From positions 37,759,048 through 37,823,047 of the forward strand of contig JASEVX010000011.1 in NCBI GenBank assembly GCA_031761405.1: a stretch of DNA of 64,000 bases. The letters are read 5' to 3'. Under the pieces are notes generated by a model. The model did not search any database. It saw only the letters and a list, made by a program, of their open reading frames with translations, and had not been told where the DNA came from. The stretch comes from Serripes groenlandicus (lineage: Eukaryota; Mollusca; Bivalvia; Cardiida; Cardiidae). A program made the position numbers and the translations under genes. This document shows positions 26,901 through 38,900 of this stretch, in pieces. Within the stretch, counting starts at the first letter, position 1; each line of letters opens with the position of its first letter.

Positions 26901-29900
26901 GTACCTACAGTCGCATTTATAGTATCGTATACACGAACACACGTATTTAACCACAGGCGTCCGAATTTCTGTTACAGAAAAAAATGCGGAAAAACACACA
27001 ATACCTCGTTAAAATACACAAATAGTCTCTCTTTATTCTCTATATGCTATGATAAAAATGATCGTAATGGTAATTTGGGTACTTCCCGTGTTATTACAAA
27101 TAGCCCCTCTATACGGTCTATATAGTGTAATAATAATATTTGTATATATAATACAAGAAAAAGTTGATTCAACGCATCAATGTCGCCGGAAATCCATAGT
27201 GCTGTTATGCATAACACTTACATTATAGTAGTTGAAAAAACAGTTATCAACTGCAGGGGATATTGGAACATCAGGGCTGGGGTCAAGTAGAAATGTATCA
27301 TTATTTGCATTTGTTTGACAACGAAGTGAATGTCCTTCATTGATATATAATTAAAGCATTTCATTGCTTATGACCAATTTCCATTCTAAGGCAGGTTGAC
27401 CATTCACACAGCCAACTAATTATTGATCATAAACAGTTATGGAAATGAGTAATCTTGCCAATCATTAGTCTTAGTATGTATACAGTGCTTTCATTAAGCA
27501 CAATTATAAGATTTGTGAATTCCACATACACCTTTTCAAGATGTTTGTCAGAATATTTGAATTTTATTATTTGTCGTCAATAAAACCACAAAACAGACAA
27601 TTTAGGATTTGCATGCAACAGCACGTCATTTTACCTTTTCCCTGTTAAAGTCAACATTGGACACCTTTGCCGCAATCTACTTTTAACACAATGAGAGAAT
27701 GGTTTTCATTTTAAAATTTATCAATGGCTCCTTTCACGTGTTTTCACAAAACAATTGGTCCCACAGTTTAAAATATATTTATTTCACTTTTTAATGACAT
27801 GAATTTCCTGGCAATATTCACTGAGCCTTGGAACGTGCACCTTTGAATACGATTACGAGATGTCTTTGGTACGAATAAAAAAGAAAATACGAAGAAAGCA
27901 GAGATATTTTCGTCTCCGACGGCTGAAATTATTAACAGACAATTCATAGAATGTGTATGGTGTCATTGGTGTCTCGCAACATACAGTTGTGTCCTCGGAA
28001 AAATCTTTACATATTATTTTTCTAACATTCCCATCAACATCGACATCGTAACGCAAGTTAATGAGGAGCTTAGTCTTCCATTTCTTCACCTTTTTAACTG
28101 ATGGCCAATTTTTATGCCCCCGGAATCACCGAGTCGGTGGGCATCTAGTTTTTGGCCTGTCTGTCTGTCGAAAAAAACTTTAACCTTGACCACTACTTTT
28201 GAACCATAACAGGTACGGCTACTATATTTCACATGTGTATTCCTTGTGACATGACCTTTCTGTCAGTACCAACATTTTTGACCTGGCGACCTTGACCTTT
28301 GACCTTGCGACCTTGACCTTTGACCTAGATGTTGCCATTCGGGGGCATCAGTGTTTCACAAACACATCTTGTTTTTTGTTTTGTTTGGGAGTAACAGTTG
28401 TTTGTTGCTCATCCTTATTGTTGTTTTTATCTTGTAAAGACGTGAAGAAACTTGTTATTTTGCGCATTGACATCTTTGTTTACTAAATTATCCACAATAA
28501 TTTTGCCCGGCAACTAACAATAGGAAATATATTTATAGTAACACGGTCTTTTTTGGGGATTCGACGAATTTTCTCATACGATAACATTATGGTCGTTATT
28601 ATTATAGCATATGGAAAATATAAAGACTATGTGTAGTAGTTTAACCAGGTATTGCAAGGCTTTTTTTCGGCGATAGCTGTTTAACCTCAGTTTTTACCTA
28701 GATGTTAAACAAACTATCATGATTGTAGACCAATAAAATGTTGTATTTAATGAATATTGTCGAAGAAATAAAGGAAATGAAACGTTTTGATTGGTTCATA
28801 GTTAAGTTGGCGATCCTACGAGAGGCACTAATAATATGAAGTTTTAAAGTGAAATGTTCTGCATACTAACTTTTAATTGTTTTCCTTAAGAAATAAATTT
28901 AACAATCAGTGAAAACGTATGAAATATAATATTTAAGAGCAAAATATTAATTCTTTTTGAAATAGTTATTTATCGTCAATTGAAACTTATACACCTCTTG
29001 GGAGCCTCGCGTAATCTCCAGTCATGGAGCACATTCTCGGCCTTGATAATCTATTTATATAAACTGAAGCTGGGTGGAGATGGCCGATTAGCCTTCGGTA
29101 AACAAATACATCTTTTCTGATATTCAAGTCAAATAATATGCACATGTTCCATTTTTTAGAGTTTTCTCATATTGATCGCCGTTTAACTTTTTTAAAGATA
29201 TTTCTTGTTTTAATTCTCTCTAAACAAAAACTCGGACGCCCGTGATTGAACTACGATTACGCTGACACTGTTTTCGAAGATAGTTAAATTATCAAAACTG
29301 TGAAGGTCTTAACTTATGTGACACAATTAGGCATTGACGATCCCCGATTGGGTAATGTCAAATACCTTTAAAATAAAAGGTAGTAATGGTTTCCCTACTA
29401 AGAGCTTGATCAGGATTGCAGGGATAGCTTAACGACTGGTGTATCCGTGTCTGGATAAATAATACAGGTCCAGTACTGGTTTTTTATCCAGGATACGCCG
29501 TGATATAACAGGTCCAGTACTGGTTATTATCCAGGATACGCCGTGATATAACAGGTCCAGTACTGGTTATTATCCAGGATACGCCGTGATATAACAGGTC
29601 CAGTACTGGTTATTTATCCAGGATACGCCGTGATATAACAGGTCCAGTACTGGTTATTATCCAGGATACGCCGTGATATAACAGGTCCAGTACTGGTTAT
29701 TTATCCAGGATACGCCGTTATATAACAGGTCCAGTACTGGTTATTATCCAGGATACGCCGTGATATAACAGGTCAAGTACTGGTTATTTATCCAGGATAC
29801 GCCGTGATATAACATAAATACGGTTGAAAGCGGCATCAAATCCCATTAAGTAAATAAACAATCCGTTTCACTGGCTTTTATGGTAGAGGCAACATTGCAA

Positions 29901-32900
29901 TATGCAAGAAATAATTCACGAGGCGAAAATGGTTACCATCATTTTGGACCAAATCGGGCCCTAACAAAACCGGTCTTTAGCATTCTCTGCTTTCACTTTC
30001 AAGCAAAGTCAAAATACTAAAAGTGATAACATCAATCATTTTCAGTGCATCCTATACACAATTTACAAAGATTTTAAACTGAATGTCATATATTCAATGT
30101 ATTTTGGTGATGGTGTACACTCGGATGTATTTTGGCCTAATTTGAGGCAAACGTAAGATTTAAATAATCTTAATTATAAGTATTGAAAAGAGATGTAAAT
30201 CTTGCGGCAACAAAGTTTACCAAAGTTCTATACGCATTGACGTGCCTAAATGCGTGTGCATGTTGACAATTGTTAATAACCTTTGTTACAGAATTGGTGG
30301 AAATCACGTGACAAGATGAATCAATATGAGAATATGTTAGAAGCAGCCCAAGTATCACTCCGAAATAACTCGGAGGACCAGCAGATATATAGGACGAGAG
30401 TGATCGCAATTAAAGTACAGTAAACCCCTTATTATACGACCACCGATTATTCTACCTTAAGGTAGCCTAAATAGATGTGTCGTCCACCCCATCAATAAGA
30501 CCACACATTATTCTGCTTGAATGTGGTCTCAATTGAGGGGTTGCTTTTTAACTATATAAAAACACAGCTTACTTTAGATACATTTGAACGTTACACATAT
30601 CAATATATTGAGTGAGTCATACACATTTCTCATGTTACTTTGAAAGGTCTTTTCGGAAGCTTTATTGCGCTGGTAAACTCAAGGCTATTTACGACTTTAA
30701 TCCAAGAGTTCCAGTTGATAACAACTATAGTGCTTAGCTCCAAGCGTCTATGAATTTTGAGCTAATATTCGGATTGTCGTTATTATACCATAGTTAAGAC
30801 CATTACACGATTGATGCGGATTAAGATGCATACGTATAGGTGTTTTATTGTCTTTATCGTGCTCAATGGCTTTTGATGGTTCGTGTACGAATTGGTGACA
30901 GACAGAGGAGATCCTGATCAGATTTCCTTTCCACTCTGTCTGATTTGGATCTTCCAAGTTAGCAATGACCTGAGGGTCACGTTTGCTAGAATGACCTAGC
31001 TTTACTAATATTTCAAAGGTTTTGAAGAAAGATATTGCATCCATACATCGAAAACACGTTAGGAACATGCGAATTTACGAAGAGGCCCTTGAAATAGAAC
31101 GTGACATTAGACTGGAAATAATCGAGGTAAGGTATCCAAGCCCAAATTCACCACTTATTCGAATTCTAAATTACTGCTTAGCTTTACTATTTTGGTTTAG
31201 CTTATAGATACTTTTGTTTATCACATAAAGCCTTCCCTGCGAGTGTCAAAAATCCCATTACATAAATAGTATATATATGACACTAAAAGTTTGGTTCTAG
31301 TTTACGCTCAAGTCTTTGTTACAACACGAACTATACAAATGACGTCACGTCAGCGGTTTGACGTTATATAACGTTAGTCACTTTGGCGCCAGAACCGGCA
31401 TATTCGATGTATTTTTTTTCCCGAAAAACTCATTATTAATCACTCTATGTGATAAATAGAATATCACATTCATGTTTATTCATTATCACTTTTAATAAAC
31501 ACTGATGAAATATCCTTTATTTATTCGAAAGTTTTTCAAATTAAGAATTATAAATCTTTATTTTTAAAAAGTGAAGAAACTGCAGTCTTGTGCAAGAGCA
31601 TTCTCTGTCCGCATGTACGTTAATCAGTCCTTGAAGTAGCTTTTGACTTCAAAACTAAACGTGTGCCAATTCACCAAAGTGTACATTATGTAATTTCGGG
31701 TAATCGGAAACTCATCTCTCTACTTGGCGATTCTCAATACGTTTTCTGAGCCTGGGCCGCCGCGGTTGTGTAGTGATAGAGCGACTGCATCCAGTGCGGA
31801 AGTTCGCAGCCGGTTTATACCAAATACCACTAAAATGGTAGTAATTAGTAATGGCTGCCCTCCTAGGCCATCAGGGTTGCGGGGTTAGCATAACGACTGA
31901 CTGGCTGGTGTCAGGTAAAACTGACCCAGGACACGCCGTTATATAACTGAACAATTGTTGAAAGCGGCGTAAAACATCGACCAATTTATCAATTACTGAA
32001 TATGGATTCAGCGAACTCGATTCTTGTTTTATATGAAGGGAAATTGATCGTAAGTATACACCACAGGGACTTGCTCCTCTAAAAATAGAGTAGGTCATAT
32101 CTAGTTTTAGGGGAGCAAGTCCCTGTGTATTTACGTGAATATGTTACTCAAACCAGCATTTCACAGAGGAGATCCCTTCAATATGATAACGAAATTTAAA
32201 AAACATTTTGATAATTAAAGGTTAGCAAACCGATCCTTTCCGAAAATGTATGTGGTCATTCACGAAAAAAATGTATCAAGTTATTTTCGATTAATTTTAT
32301 ACATATATCAGTATTAATACACATGCATATTGTAAAACTCGAATCATTGGCGAAAGAAGGCTAGTACCATGACTTAATCAAAACATGTTATTTTGCTGAA
32401 AAAGAAAAAAAAAGAAAAACCCGGACTGTTGCCGTTTAAAAGTGTTTCCACGTAACGCATGCCAGAAAAATGCCATAATAAGAACGATCACCTTGCTATT
32501 GCACATTGATGATTTATTTTATAATTGAGCTTCTTAACAAGATTTCAGAATCGCTGAAAGAGAGCATTACGGACAGAATAAACGAAAAGATAAAAGAAGC
32601 TTTAGACCAGTTACACGTAGTAAGTGGGTCACAGTAAGTCTTAGTTTATTTATTTTTTGTTTATAAAGGTAGAAACCGCGTCAATCGGAATTCCTCGGGT
32701 AGTTCCGTTATCCATCATCATCCTTATTCATCACCGATGTATTCCGATTGGAGCCTCCGTATCGGTCTCATATTAAGGTTTATTGGCGAAAGAAACAGTA
32801 GGGCTATCCGTACACCTACTTTAACTAGAGATAAATCACATTCAGACGGAGAATGAAATCATAAAACGTGTTACTCCTTGAAGATAAAGTCAAACCTGTG

Positions 32901-35900
32901 CTAAAGACAACCTTTGTTAAGCAATTCCCTGTATATAGCAACCACTAAAATGACACTGCAAATAAAGACCTACTGTGAAGAAATACCATATTGGTCTCTT
33001 CCCATGATTGGTCTTTAAACACAGGTTGGACTGTACATAGTAATGTCGAGACAAACCAGTCTGTCCTTGTGATAAGGTATAATATGGCATTCATGCGTAG
33101 GTTCAGATACAGCTTGGACATATCTACCGCGTCCTTTCAGAATCTAGACAAACTTGAAATGTAAATATAAACGTGATATTCCAAAAAGATACACAGAGAT
33201 GTTATTCAAACGTGTTATTCTATGAAGATATACAGAAATGTAAATCTATAAAGATACACAGAAATGTTAATACAAACGTGTTATTCCATGAAGATACACA
33301 GAAATGTAAATATAAACGTGATATTCCAAGAAGATACACAGAGATGTTATTCAAACGTGTTATTCTATGAAGATACACAGAAATGTAAATCTATGAAAAT
33401 ACACAGAAATGTTAATACAAACGTGTTATTCCATAAATATACACAGAAATGTTAATACAAACGTGTTATTCCATGAAGATACACATAAATGTAAATATAA
33501 ACGTGATATTCCAAGAAGATACACAGAAATGTTAATATAAACGTGTTATTCTATGAAGATACACAGAAATGTTATTCCATGAAGATACACAGAAATGTTA
33601 ATACAAACGTGTTATTCCATGAAGATACACAGACATGTTAATACAAACGTGTTATTCCATGAAGATACACAGAAATGTTATACAAACGTGTTATTCCATG
33701 AAGATACACAGAAATGTTATACAAACGTGTTATTCCATGAAGATACACAGAAATGTTATACAAACGTGTTAGTCCATGAAGATAAACTTAAAGTTGATAC
33801 AAATGTGTCCGTCCGTACGATAATGTACTATTTGGCATTTATGTGTAGGCTCCGATATAGGCCTGAATATATCGACCGCGTCCTATCAGAATCTACACAT
33901 GTTGACAGGCTTGTGCTTATACTATGTAAACAGTGTAGATCTTGATCATATCGTGCAAATACACCGGCCAGCGTGTATATTTTCACAAGGACATGGTCTA
34001 ACACTGTATATATATATATATTAAATTTTATTGTTACAGGAGTGGTTTTAGTATAGATATAAACGAAATTGGTACCACTATTTATCAACTTACGTCACGG
34101 AAATATAGATTTGAAGAGCCGACGGTAAGTATCTGCGCTAAAGACACCACATCAACACTTTGATTTCCAAATTTCATTTTTCTACATAAATATGGCCCTA
34201 CACATAAAGACCACCTGTGTACGAAAACTAGATCGTCTTCCCATGTCTATTAACACAGGTTTCACTGTATATATAATTTGTTTGAATGGTGTTTTTAAGC
34301 CGTTTTCAACCAGAGTTCAGTTATATCACGATTTAAATTGCTTCCACTGTTGGTTATTCTGAATCCATCGCATCAGTCGTTATGCTATCATCGAACTCTG
34401 AACGACAAGGAGGTAAACAATTTACTACCATTTATAAAATATTTGCTTTGACCGGAAATAGCTCCCTGGTTTCAACCTCCGAGGAGGTCGATCTAACCTA
34501 CTCGTCAGGGAGATTGTAAATTCTGGATGTACATTTCAACCTGTATTTAAAGACCACAATTGAGAAGAAAACAATCTGGTCTTTTGCTCACAAGTTGTCT
34601 TAAATTGTAGGGTAAGAAAATGTGTAATTAGAAAATTAAATTGTGTGGTTGCTATAGACAGTGAATTGCTATACAAAGGTGGTCTTTAGCACAGGTTTGA
34701 CTGTAGTCCGAATTATGAACCATGAGAAGTGCGTTCAATTCCGTATCTATCTATGAGTTTTATTACCACGGCGGCAAGTTAGTTAACAAAACATGTTCTT
34801 ACTAGCTCTCTCGCACTAGAAAAGCTGAACTCATATTACTGAGGCAACTGTCTACCTTCTTATACATAATATTAAACCGGAAGAAATTCCGTGCTGCGAA
34901 TTCACGTTCGTTTGAGTGATAGCCCTCGTCCTTACCGACTGATCTATCGGGACTCGATATATATATGTGGATATCAACTTTGACAAACGGGATATTACAA
35001 AGCACTGCATATTAAAAACCGACAGTTCTTCAAACGCAGCTCTTACCTCGTTCCCATGTGGTTCATTTTTCATTGACAATTTCAGATATCGAATAATTGA
35101 AAACAAACTATTAAACAAACAACATCAAAAGACAAAATATTTGTATTGCAATTCACACTATGGTTTCAAGCCAAACGTTAAACATATTTGTTTATGGTAT
35201 CAACAAACCAGTTTCGAAATATACATTTAATGACTTGATTGATTGATTGGAAACGAACGCCGTTTGCAACCAGGACCAGTTTAAATTACGTGTGTTTCAT
35301 GGCTTTGTCACACCTGTATGTCAGACAACATTCTCCACAGACGACGGGGTACCTTCACGCATACTGTTTGGTGCATTGATCTGTAAACGAATTATTATAG
35401 TCGCAATGACCTTTGTCGAGCATCATAAAGAATTAATGGCGTTCAAACTCAAAATAGTTATTAGTTTACCAATGTATCTTGGTTTAACATTTATTCTGCA
35501 ATAATTGTTAGCCTTTTTTTCCGACTGTCCTCTCTTTTTCAAACGAATGTCATTACACATTGGTGCAAACCGGAAATGCAAGAAGACGCCATTTTGCATG
35601 AAAATGTTTACTCTGATATATGTTTTAGACTGATGTACAAACGTGTTCTATTATGAGACCAGTTCTGGCTGAGAGTCCGTACGAACCCTACGAAAACAAC
35701 GTTACATATGGTAAGTTCTAATCGGGTACTACTCGAATATTTTCGGAAACCTTCGGATACACATCGTCTATTTTCGGAAATAGTCCTTTTGCATACTAAT
35801 CATATTATTTACACCTCGGAAAATGCCCTAATCCACCTCTCTGATATAGATATCAGTTGAAAAAAGGACCTTACACTATTTTAATCAATTAGTAGACACT

Positions 35901-38900
35901 TATAGAGGGGACTAACCGAATACAGTTTTATATGTTATATATATGGATAACCATGTTTTGGTTTCAACAACCTTATAGAGGTGTAAATCCACATCTCTTA
36001 GTGAAATAGACAATGAAGGTGAGCAGGCATTGAGTTGAATTTATCGAGGAAACCCTCATTAGGGTCTAGATAAACTAAGAATAGATAAGTTTGTCCTGAA
36101 AGTAGTAATCATTTTGGAGTTTGTTTTCCCAGAAAGGGTACCCCCTACATCCGTCACGAATTAATTACACCGTCTGAAGGTTTATCACTAGGTCCAAATA
36201 TTAAAAAGTCTAAATAGTGATCCTAACAGATATGATTGGAAAAGTTAAGAAGGTTAAGAAGGTAAACTTGTTGCTGATAACCCGATATACAATCAGTCGC
36301 TTACTGGCTACTAACCCTTTCCCACATACAACAATTCTGCAGCAGACGACTTTGAAAATGTTTACTTAAATATATGGAACATCTCTATAATTGGACGTAT
36401 AATAACTGAACAAAAATTGAAAACATTGCGGCAAAAGGAGAAATTGCTCGTGTTGAGCAATTTCTCCTTTTGTCACGATGTTTTCAAAAGTCGACTGCTG
36501 CAGATGCGTCAAAACGCGTCTATAGGTGGGAAAGGGTTAAATATGATCCATTGCCAAAACAGTATGTTGTACTTCTAAACACACTGGAATGGAATGCGCT
36601 CAAATGTAGAACGAATGTTGAGGGGTAAGATGCTTGAACTTGATTTTGGCCAGAAAACGATGACTCCGATGCCTTTTAACTCTTTCACTGGCGAATTTCA
36701 CGCTCGTTATGAGCTGTCTCACCTGAATCTGCAATGTTTGCATATATATATATAAGCCTCCAATAAATATTAAAAATGCACCTGCGTTTTTCTGTTTATA
36801 CGAACCGACCAATTCAGGCATTAAAATGTGCTCCGTGGGAAAACCGAAATACACCTGAAATTAATGTTAAGTCATTAATGTATACATTAATATGAGCAGG
36901 ATTGGGGGTAAATACACCTATAATTAATTACCTGCACCATTAGTCATTCAACCAATCAACCAAAAGATACGTGAAATTCAGTGTGCGTGTATATATATAA
37001 ACTAAATACAATTGGTTTTTAGATTGGTGTGAGGTCGGGGTGGTCAATCGGCTTACTTTAACTTACCTTACCACTATTACTCAACCAAACAGTCAATTGA
37101 TAAATCCATCTACTTGTTATCATGAATTCCTCATATCAGTGGTACAAATGTCCTTTGACACCACTGCAACCAACTTCTTCAACATGTTGGGATTTAAAAT
37201 AAATTCAAAAGCATTGCATTAAATTTTTCGCCAATGCTTTGCGAATCCCATTTGAAAATGATTAGTTTGCTTGCATGATGCTTTACGTTACTTCTAAAAA
37301 TATTTTACTTACATCAAGCCAGAGAAAATGTAGAATACATAGGAATTTATTTCTGCTTTGATATTAGAATTAGACTTTCAATGTATTTCTCATTGTTAGT
37401 CAGAGACTTTCATTTGATTTGGATATGTTTATTTGTTAATTGCAAAAAAAAACGACTAAAATGGATTTTAAACCAGTAGGTGTGCTAAACAGGAACTATC
37501 AAGATAGCAGATGTGCATACTTAATTGCGTGTGATTATATGTCTTGCCTTCTACTGCTTTGACCCTCAATTAATGCACATGCAACAAGCAGACACACACA
37601 CAATGCTTGTGAACACTTTGAAGTCATTGAAGAAAAATGATGCTATGTCAAATTATCAAAATAAACATAAACAGAACACAAGGTCTTGAAGGGTATTTGA
37701 TTTTACTATGGTCCAAGTTTAAAAGCCGTAGCTTGCACTTTAACTATGTCAAGGTAAAAAACAACATTTAACGCTGAGCTAAACGAACATGTTTGACAAA
37801 GGCTCCAGAAATGCAACACCTGTATCTCGCTTTCGCTACCTTGTTGCAGCGAGACATTAATTAGCGAAATGCACTGGTATGAGCTCGAACCATTGACAAC
37901 CTGCATCCAATCGTTTCTAGATGTCACTTTTAATATTTATCCCATAATACATTATTCCTGTCATTTGTTGCTTGTTTTATCTATTATTTGAACCGAATGA
38001 ATGATAGTAGAACAATAGGTTTCATCAACTGGATTCAAGTCGGTAGACGAGAACCACCTGCCCATAAACCGTTTCTCACTCAGCCTTTACTATTCACAGA
38101 TCCGATATGCAAAATAAATGCAGGGATTTACCCAATCAAACAAAATCAATAAGTTCAGTCCATTACAATCGCTTGCGAAACGTTGTTTCTGCATCACAAA
38201 CAAATTCCATGTGATGCATGAGAACCGGGTAGTTTTTTAAGATAAATTATTGGTAAGATTGTGATGCATGGTGATGGGCGTGGCTTAAAATATGATCTCG
38301 GATCTATGCATTGCTACACAAGCTCTTCAAGTATTAAAACAAGGTCAGTGATAACTGTTGTTCTCTGTTATTAGACTGAATATACCATATAACCTATAAA
38401 TATATAACATGCATCTTACATTTAACAAGTGAAATCCCCTTTTGGTATCTTAGAAGTCACGGTTCATGTTTTGATTAAATAAATTTTGTAAATTAATTGA
38501 TCGCGAAAGGCTGAATATAACATTTGGACCACCACACTCGAAAATAAGTTGTGCTTGTTTGATGTTTTATGCAGCTTTCAACAATGTTTAGTTACAGCAA
38601 TGGTGTGTCCTAGGAAGATAGCATGTACCAGTACTACTTGACCATTTATCCTGACACTAGCGAGTCAGTCGTAATTCTGAGTATAACCTCACAAACCTGA
38701 GCGCCATGGAGGGAAAGTCGTTACTACTATTTCAATAGTCTTTGGTGCGAACCCGGCGGAGGTTTGTCTATAATTGCATACTGTCCATTCTTGGGTACAC
38801 CAATATGTGCTAGGCAAGAACATGTGCCTTGCTCAAGGGCACTCCATCAGTATCGCTGCGAGCGAGGATCGAATCTGGGACGCATGTTTCCAAATCCCGC

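Noticed and set aside
33173..33945. 65-116-codon frames
   Set aside because: They are products of the 40-bp minisatellite inside an intron of the SH3-like gene.
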